Shown here: positions 43,519-54,099 of the stretch, piece by piece | Position numbering within the stretch: position 1 is the first letter of the stretch | Layout of the letters: each line of letters begins with the position of its first letter | Notes under the pieces: generated by a model | What the model was told of the DNA's origin: nothing | The model's input: only the letters and a program-made list of their open reading frames with translations | The model's database searches: none | Made by a program: the position numbers and the translations under genes | DNA from: Rebecca billardiae RCC1528 | Taxonomy: Eukaryota > Haptophyta | NCBI GenBank assembly: GCA_965240325.2 | Contig: OZ251225.1 | Coordinates: 992,001-1,056,000 of the forward strand | Length of the DNA: 64,000 nt | Direction of reading: 5' to 3'

Positions 43519-44471
43519 CGACGGAGGGTGCACCGCGGGCCCCGAACTACGTTCGTTCTACGGAAAAAGACCGCGGAACGCGGTCATATATATATATACA
43601 GGGGTCTCAACAATTAGCTGTATCTCTGTTTGTGCCACTGGACAGGCATGTGAGCACTTGATTGCCTGGCTAGATGTGGTCTAGCACAGCCCACTACTCC
43701 CTGGCCATTCTGACGAGTGGGTGGCTGCTTGGCCAGCTCTCCATGCTGGGCTGTGGTGCCATCCAGAGTGCGCATGTGCAGCAGCCCAGGTGGGTGCAGC
43801 GAGGGGTGCGGCAGGCAGCAGTGGGTGGTCAGCTTGAAAACCCATGCAGGCCAGCCACCAGCAGCTAGGCTGCAGAGCTCTTGGCTGCACCAGCCCCACT
43901 CCAGCCCCCTCAAGTCGGGTGGCTGGCCACCCTCGGGGTGTGTCAGCGGGTGCTGCTGCTGGCCTCCCAGTGCAGGGGAGCTGACCCGACAGGTCCTTGC
44001 GCAGGTGGGGGTGCGGGATTGGGCACTGTGCCACAGCAGCTGCATCCCATGAGCTCCCCCCAGGTGGCATGCAGCCCACCCTAGGGGGTACCAGATCCAC
44101 TGCCAAGCACAATTCAGGCCTGGTGAGTGGCAGCCTGGTCTGTGTGGGCACACGGCCCGCGACCAGTGACGACAAGCCTGCGGCAGGATCTGGCCAGCTG
44201 CGACAGACTGCACGCCTGCAGCCGTGTGACCTGCTGGTGTGCCCAACTCCAGCCCACGCGCGCTGGGGCTGACGCGCTGCGTCGAAACCGTCGTGCACGG
44301 GCCGTGGGGGGCGCCTGGATCAGCCCAGGGGGGCAGGGTGAGCAGTGGCGTGCAGCTCAGTCAGAATGTGACGTTTAATTGTTGAGACCCCTGTATGACC
44401 GCGCTCCGCGGTCCTTTTCCGTAGCCAACGAACGTAGTTCGGGGCCCGCGGTGGCGGTGCACCCTCCGTCG
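43519..44471. mobile_element. Nested 953-bp inverted-repeat element
   Basis: Arms 43519-43616 and 44376-44471 are reverse complements (CGACGGAGGGTGCACC... to CAGGGGTCTCAACAATTA), differing by small insertions. The interior has a distinct composition rich in CTGGC and CAGCC with long but unrecognisable frames on the minus strand, and no transposase motif. The GCACCGCGGGCC block in the arms resembles the outer element's terminus, so the two may be related. Confidence 0.75.
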
Positions 44472-45146
44472 CAGTCGTCTATTGACAGACCAGTTGCATG
44501 CCCGTACAACTAGACTCCAGCGGCGCGCCGCTGCGCCCCTGCGCCGGCGCCGCGGGCGCGGGCCCATCGCAGCCGCCGGCGCGGCGCCCGCCGGACGCCG
44601 AGCTAGTCGCGGCTCGCTCGCCACCCCCGCCAACGCACGGGCTTACAAAGGTTTTGAGGCTTTGAGCTCGCCAGCTCGGTGAGTCAGTGACTATGAAATG
44701 GCTGGCAACGAACAGCTGCGGATACTTTTCAGTAAGGCTTGCGGGTACGTAGTTTTTAGACTCTACCAACCGTCGCGAAGCCAAGTTCGTATTCATCAAT
44801 GCGGAGGCAAACTATCAAGACGAAAATAGCCTCGAAAGGGGGAGTGATGTTTGTATCAAACTTGTAACCGTCCAACTTCACACTATTAATCAAGCCCGTT
44901 AGTGAGCTCTCTGCTCTCACGCCCGGCCGTCCACGATTGAATAGGGGAATCTCGTGGGCGCGTCCTTTTCTCCGTAATGCGTGTCTAGAGAGGGTCTCAA
45001 AAATTGAAACTCGGTCTCCGCCAGCCCCCGGTAAAAATCGCCCCCCGTCCCCTTTTCTTGATATCAAAGATCTTTTTCGGAAACGCGGTTAGGGCCCGCG
45101 GAGCGGGCTCCACGCTGCGCGCTCCGCCCTGCACCGCGGGCCATAA

Positions 45147-45773
45147 GTGCCTATCTCAGCCTGATCAGTACGGCGGCGGACAATAGTCCGGGACTCTCAC
45201 TCTCAGAGTCAGATCGGCCAGCGGTATAGCTGCAGAGCCGTATCAACTATCACTACTACGGCTCAATTATAAGTAGTGAGTTTACTAGTTAGAGCACGGT
45301 GCTTAAGCAGGCGGCGAGTCACGCGGGCACAACGCCCGCCGCGTGCCGGACAGAGAGTTCGATGAGACAGTGCGGACTAACGACGTCGGAGTGTCAGACC
45401 GGATTATCGGACGGCTCGGTCTCACACTGCCTCACTCACCCGTCCCGGCGCGGGCCCCGGGCGCCATCGCGACTCGCGCCCGCGCCGATTCACTTATCAC
45501 TACTAATAGTAATACTCTACGTGTGTCCGATTAGAACGGCGCGGATCACGGTACTGGGCGAGCAGTCAACGGTCAAGTCCCAGAGCGGCGATTACACGTA
45601 CTCATTCTATGATTTAACGACACAGGTAGGACGGCGCAGGTCTCCTGATTCGTCGTCGGCAGTGCCCGATCGTCGACACGAAGTCGGCGCTGGTGGCAGA
45701 GCATAGCCTGAACCGCGATCGAATGGCTTGAGCGCGGCCTTGAGCTGCTGGAGCGCGATCCACCTGCGGCAGG
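45147..45773. other. Intergenic region
   Basis: About 630 bp with no recognisable gene or repeat; short frames only (45299-45706 on plus, 45614-45808 on minus). It borders the 3' end of the GRF zinc-finger gene. Confidence 0.4.
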
Positions 45774-46583
45774 TCACTGCCGGGAGCTGGTGTTCTCTTT
45801 TTTGACATCCGCCTTTATTTTGACGTCCTTGGAGTGCGTCTTGTCCCCACTGCTCGCGCGCGACTGCGTGGTGGCGGCCTTCTTGCCTGCGCCCGCAGCT
45901 TTGCGCGCAGTCTTGTGGCCGTTGACCATATCTGGAGAGCCTGCTGCTGCGGCATCAAAGTCGCGCTCGAGCCGCTTCTTGCTGGACTGCACCCCTGAGA
46001 CGCCGACAGGCACACCGCCACGATTCGGGTCGCGGAAGCCCGAGGGCCCCGCCCCCATGCCGTTTGCGACGAGGTCCAGCCCGCCGCCAATGGCCAGGCC
46101 GATGCCCACGGTGCCTGGTGAGATCCCGTGGAAGCACGCCGCGCGGAAGCACGACGCTGCGCTGACGGCGTTCGTTCCATCAGCCCACTTGAAGCCGTCG
46201 ATGCCGCAGTCCACCTCCTCATTGTCTTCCTCTCGATGTTGCCGGCCCATCGGGCCTTTGTACTTGCACGTGTAAAACTGTCGGCCACGATTGTGCACGT
46301 AGCCGTTGCGAGACGTGAACGGGCCGCCCATGGCACAGCGATGCACAGGGCAGATATACGTCCGTTGGGTCTGGCTCTGGCGCGGCGGCGTGTTCAGCGT
46401 GACCGCGGGGGCCTCGTTCTCGCGGGCACGGCAGTACTTGGCAAAGTTCAAGAGCGGGCCAGTTGGATCGCGCACGTTCAACGCCCAGTTCACGTAGCTC
46501 GGGTCGGTCTCGTAGACGTACTTGTAGGTCTCCGTGTAGTGCTTGCCGAAGCCCATGTGCATGTGGTCGTCGGGGTGGCCCAT
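45774..46583 (-). CDS. Protein with exonuclease-X-like C-terminal motif and GRF-type zinc finger
   Basis: Single exon, 269 residues. Residues 10-45 (GFGKHYTETYKYVYETDPSY, VNWALNVRDPTG) match the short GKHxxxTYxxVxxxDPSYVxWaL motif known from DUF3820/exodeoxyribonuclease X C-terminal-like segments. Residues about 75-135 fit a GRF zinc finger: CPVHRCAMGGPFTSRNGYVH, NRGRQFYTCKYK, then CGIDGFKWADG, with the conserved Gly-Arg-x-Phe. A Gly-rich stretch and a basic Lys/Ser tail (KKRLERDF; KTARKAAGAGKKAA) suggest nuclear DNA binding. GRF fingers bind single-stranded DNA in nucleases, topoisomerases and glycosylases; here no catalytic domain is attached. It sits between two repeat blocks. Confidence 0.7.
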   Translation of the reverse strand: MGHPDDHMHMGFGKHYTETYKYVYETDPSYVNWALNVRDPTGPLLNFAKYCRARENEAPAVTLNTPPRQSQTQRTYICPVHRCAMGGPFTSRNGYVHNRGRQFYTCKYKGPMGRQHREEDNEEVDCGIDGFKWADGTNAVSAASCFRAACFHGISPGTVGIGLAIGGGLDLVANGMGAGPSGFRDPNRGGVPVGVSGVQSSKKRLERDFDAAAAGSPDMVNGHKTARKAAGAGKKAATTQSRASSGDKTHSKDVKIKADVKKENTSSRQ

Positions 46584-47929
46584 GGTCCGCGAATGATGCT
46601 GGTGGTGCCTTGGACGTGGACGGCGCGCTGCCGGCCGTCAGCGTCGGTGTGGATTATGCATATCTCGCCTGCCTGAGCTGTGTGCGTCTCTTATTCTTAG
46701 TAAACTGTATTGGTCGCGTGTTGCTGTTCCCACTTCCCAAAGTTGCGGACGAAGAACATGGGTCAGCCAGGGCAGCGCCGTTGATTGGTCCGATCTCAGG
46801 TAATCTCAGGTATCGCGCGTCGCGCTCCTTCTGGCGATCCGGTGTTTACGATAGGCGGATGCAGGGGTTGCCTGGGGCCGCCAGTCGCCACGGGGGGGGG
46901 CAGGGCGGCGAGGCAGCGCCCGCCCGGCAGCACATCGCCCCCCCCGTGGACGCTGACTCAAGCCGCACCCACCCCAGCGCGGCGATCCCACGCCAGGGAG
47001 GGCGGGCGGGAGGCGGAGGAGCGCCGCTGGCTGTCCGTGAGTGTGCCGGCGCCGCCGCGGCCTGCCGCCCGGGGGCCCCGGGCCCGGGCGGGGCCGCTGT
47101 GCTCAGGCGTCGGCCGGGGCAGGGTGCGCCGGGGGGCAGTCGCGGCGGAAGCGGTCGGCTGCACGACGTGGGCTGCCCTGACCGGCCCCGAAGGTGCGCC
47201 TGTCACGCCGAGGGTCGGCCCGCCTGCAGGTACGCTCACTTTCCGCTTGGTACCCGCGCCGCAAAGGCGAGCTGCTTTCGACTCACATCTCGTCACCGTG
47301 CGGTCACTCCGGCGATGCCGCTGCGAGCGCCGAGCCCGCGTCCGGCCAGGTATACGCCCACCTAGCGGGGAGGGGCACGGGCGGCGGCGGAGCAGCAACG
47401 CGGCAGTCATAACGCGATAACCGCCGCGGACTGCCAAACCCACCACTCCCGTCGCGTCGGCCATCGCCCCATAACCGCGCGCGCGTCGCGCTCCTTCTGG
47501 CGATCCGGTGTTTACGATAGGCGGATGCAGGGGTTGCCTGGGGCCGCCAGTCGCCACGGGGGGGGGCAGGGCGGCGAGGCAGCGCCCGCCCAAAGAGGCG
47601 CAGCGCCAGGCGCCACGCCGGCGTGGCCGGCGTCGGCCGGCGCGGCCGAGGCCAGGCCCGGCCCCGACCCCCAGAGGCGCAGCGCCCTGCCCACCACCAC
47701 GCCGCACGCCGCCGGTGTGAGGCCGCGGAGCGGCGGACTGGGTGCCCCCCCCCCCCCCTCCCCCCCAGCGCTCAGCCCCTGCCAGAGGTCGCCGAGAGCC
47801 CGCAGCGACCGGCGGACCACAGGACCACTGGCGTAACCCGCCCGTCGTCGCGCGCCGGCACGGGCCAGGCGAAGCGCTGCAGGTGACCCGCAGGCCACGC
47901 CGTCCACTTGCCCGACGAAACCGCCCAGC

Positions 47930-49130
47930 AGCACGCGCGCACCGCCGCCGCCGCCGCCGGCCGGCGAGAGCGCATGCGCCCGAGCCGTCGCGGAACACAC
48001 CCGAGCCGACATGAGGCGCAGGTATCGACGTCGGCTTGCCGACAACGTCGTCAACCACGCGCCTGCAGACCGCACGAGCGCCCGTGAAAGCGCGCCGAAA
48101 AGGGGCGTGCGAGGTGACGCGCACGGTGCGCGAATGGTGATGGCCGTGCGGCGCACGAATGACGATCGGTGCGCGCGCACGATGAGCGGTGCACGCGCGG
48201 GCGGATCGGAGCGCGCGCATGATAAACGGCGCATGATACTCGGCGCGCGCGCATGACGGCGCGCGCGCATGATGATCGGCGCTGGTCGGTGCGCGCGCAT
48301 GATGATCGTCACGCGATGATCGGCGCGCGCGCATGACCATGCGCGCGCGTGACGAATTCGCCGCAACGGCTCGCGCGAGAGGCACAAGGCGATTGACGAT
48401 GAACGCGACCACGTTCGAGCGCTCGAGCGAAGCAGGAGGTGATGAGTGAGGAAGATGGCACAGGAATGGGAGAGGAACGCGTGGCGCGTGGCGGGAAGGG
48501 CCAGGCACGCTCGGCGTGAGGAAAGGAACGCGCGTAGAAACGGAACGGAACGGAAAGCAGCGGTTCGAGCGATAGACAGGAGGTGATTGACGATGATGAG
48601 CGCGTCCGCGCTCGAGCGACGCAGAAGGTGACGAGCGAGGAAGACCAAGGCCAGGCGAAAGCGCCGCAGGTGGCCAGCGGGCCACGTCGCTTTTCGCGCC
48701 CGAAAACGCCCAGCAGCGCGCGCGCCCCGCTGCAGTGGCAGCCGACCGGCGAGAGCTGCATCCGCCAGAGCCGCCACGCGGCGCAGGTATCAACGCCGGC
48801 CCGCCGACAACGTCGTCCCCGACACCCCGGCCACAGACACCACGTACACCCATGTAAGCGCGCCGAAAGGTGCGCGCGAGGATGGCGCACTCGGCACCCG
48901 AATGATGATGATGGTTGCGCGGAGCACGAATGATGATCGGCGCGCGCGGGTATCAACGCCAGCCCGCCGACGACGTCGTCCCCCACGCCCCGGCCACAGA
49001 CACCACGTACGCCCATGTAAGCGCGCCGAAAGGTGTGTGCGATGATGGCACGCTCGGCACCCGGATGATGATGCGATGGTTACTCTGAGCACGAAGTGAT
49101 GATCGGCGCGCGCACATGATGATGATCGGC
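47930..49130. repeat. Three diverged tandem copies inside the 5-kb insertion
   Basis: Units beginning near 48020, 48787 and 48951 share GGTATC(A/G)ACG...CCGACAACGTCGTC, then CACCACGTAC, GCGCGCCGAAA and alternating GCGCGC/GATGATGATCGG blocks. The segments before them (47930-48010 and 48690-48786) are also similar. The divergence suggests older duplication than the ends of the element. Confidence 0.7.
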
Positions 49131-49142
49131 GCGCGCGCATGA

Positions 49143-49740
49143 GAAGACAGGTGCGAGTGACGCGCGGAGAAGATGCGCGCGGAGACGATAGGCGCGGAGG
49201 ACATAGGCGCAAGTAACGCGCGGAGGAGATAGGCGCAAGTAACGCGCGGAGAAGATAGGCGCAAGTAACGCGCGGAGAAGATATAGTAGGCGCAAGTAAC
49301 GCGCGGAGACAGGCGCAAGTAACGCGCGGAGAAGATAGGCGCAAGTAAACGCGCGGAGAAGATATAGTAGGCGCAAGTAACGCGCGGAGACAGGCGCAAG
49401 TAACGCGCGGAGAAGTAGATAGTATAGGCGCAAGTAACGCGCGGAGGAGGTATAGGCGCAAGTGACGCGCGGAGACAGGCGCAAGACGGCAAGTAACGCG
49501 CGGAGAAGATAGGCGCAAGTAAACGCGCGGAGAAGATATAGTAGGCGCAAGTAACGCGCGGAGACAGGCGCAAGTAACGCGCGGAGAAGTAGATAGTATA
49601 GGCGCAAGTAACGTGCGGAGGAGGTATAGGCGCAAGTGACGCGCGGAGACAGGCGCAAGTAACGCGCGGAGAAGTAGATAGTAGGCGCAAGTAACGCGCG
49701 GAGATGAGATAGGCGCAAGTGACGCGCGGAGAAGATAGGG
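49143..49740. repeat. Minisatellite of about 26-bp units
   Basis: Around twenty-three tandem copies of GCGCAAGTAACGCGCGGAGAAGATA with length variants (GGAGACAG, GGAGAAGTAGATAGTATAG, GGAGGAGGTATAG). Higher-order repeats of about 200 bp are visible (49275-49440 resembles 49500-49625). Confidence 0.93.
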
Positions 49741-49787
49741 TGCGCACACGATGATCGGCGCATGATGATCGGCGCGCGCGCGAGGGA

Positions 49788-49872
49788 TAGACAGATAGAC
49801 AGATAGACAGATAGACAGATAGACAGATAGACAGATAGGCAGATAGATAGACAGATAGATAGACAGATAGAC
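49788..49872. repeat. (GATAGACA)n microsatellite
   Basis: Ten or so copies of an 8-bp AGATAGAC unit with a few AGGC/AGATAGAT variants, immediately following the minisatellite. Confidence 0.95.
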
Positions 49873-50201
49873 GCGCGAGTGAGCGACGGCGAGCTGTAGA
49901 GAAGGGTGAGTCGTGCGGCGGCGAGTGGCGGCGGCGTGCTTGCAGCGCGGCAGCGGCGTGCGGCGAGCGCGAACACGCGGAGCGCGCGCGGCTCCGCTGT
50001 TGCGCCCCGAGGGGCCCGCGCCGAAGAAGCGCGCTCGCTCGAGCGGGGGGCAGATCGAAGGTGATGAAGCGCGCGGTTCCGCTCAAGCGAAGTAGAAGGT
50101 GATGAGCGACGAGTGTGCCCGACGGACGACAGCGCAACGACACCTCACGCGCCGCCCCGCCGGCCGCCCAACAGATGGCCGAGAACGGGACGCCGAAGTA
50201 G

Positions 50202-51019
50202 CATGTGTGCGCTCACTGCCCGCGCCGCCGACATGCGCTCCAGCTCGGACGAAGGGCAGAAGGTGTTGTTGAGCGCGCCCCCGCGAGCGCGCAGCAGCTG
50301 GTGAGGAGCGTGTTGTTGAGCGCACCCCCTCGAGCGCGCAGCAGCTGGTGAGGAGCGTGGAGCGTGCCCGACACACGCCCGCTGGCGCCGCCCCGCCGTG
50401 CGCCCAGCCGCCGGACGCTGCCGATGGACGCAGAAGCAGCATGGATGCGCACGAGTCTCGTCCAGCGCCAAAATGCGCTCGCGCGCGAGCGAGGTAGACA
50501 GCGCCGAGCGCGCCCACGCTCGAGCGAAGCAGGTGGAGATGAGCGAGGAGCGCGCCCGACGGACGGCAGCGCACCGGCACCTCGCTTACCACCCCGACGT
50601 TCCGAAGCAGCATGTGTGCGCTCACTGCCCGCGCCGCCGACATGCGCTCCAGCTCGGACGAAGGGCAGAAGGTGTTGTTGAGCGCGCCCCCGCGAGCGCG
50701 CAGCAGCTGGTGAGGAGCGTGTTGTTGAGCGCGCCCCCGCGAGCGCGCAGCAGCTGGTGAGGAGCGTGGAGCGTGCCCGACACACGCCCGCTGGCGCCGC
50801 CCCGCCGTGCGCCCAGCCGCCGGACGCTGCCGATGGACGCAGAAGCAGCATGGATGCGCACGAGTCTCGTCCAGCGCCAAAATGCGCTCGCGCGCGAGCG
50901 AGGCAGACAGCGCCGAGCGCGCCCACGCTCGAGCGAAGCAGGTGGAGATGAGCGAGGAGCGCGCACGACGGACGGCAGCGCACCGGCACCTCACTTACCA
51001 CCCCGATGTGCGCCCCCGA
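50202..51019. repeat. 409-bp tandem duplication
   Basis: The segment 50202-50610 is repeated almost exactly at 50611-51019 (CATGTGTGCGCTCACTGCCC starts both). A partial, diverged third copy precedes it from about 50096. Each unit contains an internal short repeat ending GCAGCAGCTGGTGAGGAGCG. Confidence 0.92.
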
Positions 51020-52023
51020 TGTGCGCCCGGCCACCGGACGCCTCAGAAGGACACCCAGCACAAGCGTGGTCGCGCACGAGCGGATGAGAGAAGCAGAAGG
51101 CGCTGAGCGTTCCCACGAGTAAAGCAGTGGGCCATGAGGAGGAGGGAGCACGACGGACGGCAGTGCCCAGCACCTCGCGCTCCGCCTCGCAGTGCGCACG
51201 ACCGTCGGATGCCGCCGCAGACGGACGCCGAAGCAGCATCGTGAGAGTTCGAGCGTGATGCACGCGCACCACGCCAGGGGGGGACAACGAGGAACGGGGA
51301 GCGAAGGAGGCGGAGGAGCGCCGCTGGCTGTCCGTGAGTGTGCCGGCGCCGCCGCGGCCTGCCGCCCGGGGGCCCCGGGCCCGGGCGGGGCCGCTGTGCT
51401 CAGGCGTCGGCCGGGGCAGGGTGCGCCGGGGGGCAGTCGCGGCGGAAGCGGTCGGCTGCACGACGTGGGCTGCCCTGACCGGCCCCGAAGGTGCGCCTGT
51501 CACGCCGAGGGTCGGCCCGCCTGCAGGTACGCTCACTTTCCGCTTGGTACCCGCGCCGCAAAGGCGAGCTGCTTTCGACTCACATCTCGTCACCGTGCGG
51601 TCACTCCGGCGATGCCGCTGCGAGCGCCGAGCCCGCGTCCGGCCAGGTATACGCCCACCTAGCGGGGAGGGGCACGGGCGGCGGCGGAGCAGCAACGCGG
51701 CAGTCATAACGCGATAACCGCCGCGGACTGCCAAACCCACCACTCCCGTCGCGTCGGCCATCGCCCCTAATCTCAGGTATCTGCGCGCTGTTTCATATCA
51801 TTCGGTTTCCAGTCCGTGGAGGAGGAATGCATCCGGGCATGGCACGTCCGGGCGCCCCGCCACAGTCCACACTGCCGGCCGTACGCGGGCCCCAGCCCGG
51901 TGGCTACTTGATGAGGATGCAGAATCTTGCAGAGTGGAGCATCCGTGACGAACCACGGGTCCGCTCACTCCTCCGGCGTTCGAACGCGTATACTTCATCA
52001 GCACTCAGACTTACACATTGGCA

Positions 52024-53840
52024 TCAGGCAGAGAGTGCGCTCCCCGAGGCCGATGCGGCCGAGCCCGAAGTCGTTGCAGCCGCCACGCAGCCCGCGGACG
52101 GCTTTTGCTGCGCAGCAGACGACGGAGCCTTCTGCTTCGCGGGGCCGCTCCACGCCTGCGTGGCGGCTCCCTTGCCGCCCGCTCCTCCGAGCAGCGTGCT
52201 CGTAGCACCCTCCTCATCATCCGAATCGGTGTAGTCGGCCGCGAGGCCGCGCATGCTCGCCGTGAGCGCGATGAGCGCGTTCCGATCAGTGGTGCTCCCA
52301 GTGGGCGTCAGCCGGTACACTGCCGAGCGCCCGGGCCTGAGCCGACGCGAATTGAGGTAAGGCGCGAGCCCGAGCCAGCCACAGCAGCAGCACGTCCACA
52401 GGAGGCCCGCCGCCATGTCGGTGCAGAAGAGGCCGCGGCACGCCTTCCCAAAGGTGAATGCGCGCGAATCGACCGCGGTCGCGCGCAGCTCGCCAATCAC
52501 CTTGCGGTCATCCTCGCACGTGAGCTTGCCCTGGCAGATCGCGAGCACGTGGACGTGCGCAGGGCCGGTGCCGGGGATGAGCCTGACCGGCCCCCACGCC
52601 GCCGCCCCTCGCGCCGTCGCAGCGCGGCGCGGCGCGGCGCACCTGCAGCGGGTCTGGCACTGTGTATCGCTGGTAGGCGACTGCGGCTTGCCGCCGGTGC
52701 TCAAAGCCAGGCCCGACCTGGAAGATCTTGTCGCCCACCGTCATGAACGCGTACGCCATCATCAGCTCAACCTGGCACCACGCGCGCTCGTCGTAGTCCG
52801 ATGTCGCGAAGATCAGCACCTCTGCGCACGCGCTCACGTACGCTGGCAGGGCGGCCATCTGCGGCCCAGGGTTGTCCTGGTCGACTGCACGGCGCACGGC
52901 ACGGCGCACGGCAGTGCGGGCACGGGCGGGGGCTCGCGCTCGCGAGTCAGGTTGTGTCAGCGGCGTGCCAAGGGCCATGGCCGTCGTCAGCCCGGGGTGC
53001 GCGCGTACCGCACACAAAATCGATCCTGCGCGGTCCACCCGGCGCGTGTCGCGGGGCAGCAGAGGGAGGCAGCACGGGCTGGGTAAGTCACCTCGCGCCT
53101 TGAGTGAGCCGCCACCGCGCGCGCGGAGCTGGCTCTCAGGCATGGCGGGTGAGTGGCCGCGCGCGCACCAGAAGAAGATCTGCAGGTCAGGGTCCGTCGT
53201 GATACCCTTCACGAACTCGCGCCCCGAGCCGTAGACGCGCCACCATTTGAACCACTTCGCCCACTGCACCGCGGCATGCGCCTTCACGGCCTCGCGCGAG
53301 TCGGGATGTGCGCGCTTGTTCGGGTCGGGCCAGCGCGGTCGGAGCCACCTGCGCGTCCGCACGGGGTGACGGGCGGGACGCGATTGAGAATCAAAGATGG
53401 CATCTGGCCGGCGGGGAGACCCGGAAACGGGCTGGGGCGATCGGGGCTACGGGCGGCAGGGTAGCCCGGGCGCGACAGGCAACCAACCACGCGCACCTGT
53501 GCGAGAACATCACCAGGACTGCCTTGGGCTTGTTCTCCGCGTCGCGCCCGCAGCTCTTGACCGCCTCGATCGCATCGACGGCGTGGTTCTGGTCCGACCG
53601 CGGGATCTCGCCTAGCCCCTCCAACCGCGAGGCCGGCATGAGCTGCATGGGCGGCATGCCATTCTCACGCATCATCGTGAGCCGCGTGAGCAGTCCGTCG
53701 TAGCTCCAGACGCTCGCGCTCTGCCAGCGCTTCGAGCCCAGGAGCTGCGTCGTCGTCACATTGTTGCCCGTCTCGTACCAGGCGGGTTCGACCGCCTGCG
53801 GCTCCGCGGAGCTGTCCCCGCCGCCGGCATGGCCATACAT
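52024..53840 (-). CDS. TIR-like 'SHRW' signalling protein with a 17-nt microexon
   Basis: Five exons: 53840-53497, 53348-53169, 53025-53009, 52884-52643, 52530-52024, all phase-consistent; product 429 residues. The core motif series is KAVLVMFSHR|W (strand A then the conserved SHRW), LQIFFW|IDFVC|VDQDNPG split by a 17-nt exon, MAALPAYVSACAEVLIFATS, and DERAWCQVELMMAYAFM. These are the hallmarks of TIR/HET-like folds widespread but mostly uncharacterised in algae and oomycetes. After GKLTCEDDRKVIGELRATAV comes one hydrophobic, Cys-rich segment (LLWTCCCCGWLGLAPYL), possibly membrane-inserted or palmitoylated, then a Ser/Ala-rich tail with an acidic DSDDEEG. The function is unknown; a signalling or NAD-related role is only a fold-based guess. 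Shares 259 bp with the divergent WD40 gene. Confidence 0.82.
53009..53025 (-). other. 17-nt microexon of the TIR-like gene
   Basis: It is flanked by GCGCAG on its 5' side and GTACGC on its 3' side. Inserting it restores phase 2 to phase 1 and supplies W-IDFVC-V, giving the family pattern W[IVML]D...C[VI]DQ. Skipping it would break the frame; reading through would insert about 95 foreign residues. Confidence 0.8.
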
Positions 53841-54099
53841 CGGGCCGGGCGGCAACGCCTGCCCGCCGTTCGACGTCAAGCTCGTCGAGAACCGAATTGG
53901 AGGCTAGGACGAGCAGATTTCGCCCAAAATCGTCCAATGGCCAGGGATTATGATAGGGGCATTATGATAATCTCAGAAAGGGCGAAACCGCGAAAGGCCC
54001 TCCGTCGTCGGTTTATCGACGGGTAGTGGCCGCGCCTGGCCGGAACGACGACTGGCTGTCGGGTGGGTGCTCTGCCCGATTTCTCGAGGCCTCGCCGCG
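53841..54099. promoter_or_regulatory. 259-bp divergent promoter region
   Basis: Between the TIR-like gene and the WD40-membrane gene. It contains a CCAATGG (CCAAT-box-like) at about 53934 and an AT-rich GGGATTATGATAGGGGCATT stretch at 53944-53970. Confidence 0.4.

Larger units (their letters stand above)
41979..45146. mobile_element. DNA transposon-like element with about 165-bp terminal inverted repeats
   Basis: The left end 41979-42145 (TTATGGCCCGCGGTGCAGGG...) and the right end 44994-45146 are diverged reverse complements, sharing the TTATGGCCCGCGG terminus, a GATCTTTGAT...AAG segment and GGCTGGCGGAGACCGAGTTT. Flanks allow a 3-bp duplication GTG, or TGCCT with slightly different ends, so the superfamily is unresolved. 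No transposase is visible. The interior holds GC-rich exon-like sequence (42390-43400) and a second, nested inverted-repeat element (43519-44471). Confidence 0.78.
46801..51780. mobile_element. 5-kb insertion: two head-to-tail repeat units flanked by 13-bp direct repeats
   Basis: TAATCTCAGGTAT occurs at 46801-46813 and 51768-51780, bracketing the whole block like a target duplication. Inside, the same start sequence (110 bp, 46814-46924 and 47480-47590) and the same end sequence (461 bp, 47010-47470 and 51307-51767) each occur twice, giving a short deleted unit (46814-47470) joined by 9 bp to a full unit of 4.29 kb (47480-51767). No transposase, reverse transcriptase or integrase motif is visible; the long open frames are repeat-driven. 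Confidence 0.75.

Noticed and set aside
43614-44298. Two overlapping ~205-residue minus-strand frames in the nested element
   Set aside because: Neither has conserved motifs, both are open in different frames over the same DNA, which argues against selection on either.
46958-48853. 631-residue minus-strand frame in the repeat block as a transposase
   Set aside because: No DDE, DDD, YR or RT motif, and the frame runs through the duplicated GC-rich repeats; explained by composition.
49143-49740. Possible CRISPR-like array
   Set aside because: The units are contiguous minisatellite repeats without unique spacers, in a eukaryotic genome with no cas genes.
48790-49749. Repetitive protein-like frame (ARYLRL...PRVTCAY repeats)
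   Set aside because: Direct consequence of the 26-bp minisatellite; frame shifts between units and no start, domain or splice evidence.
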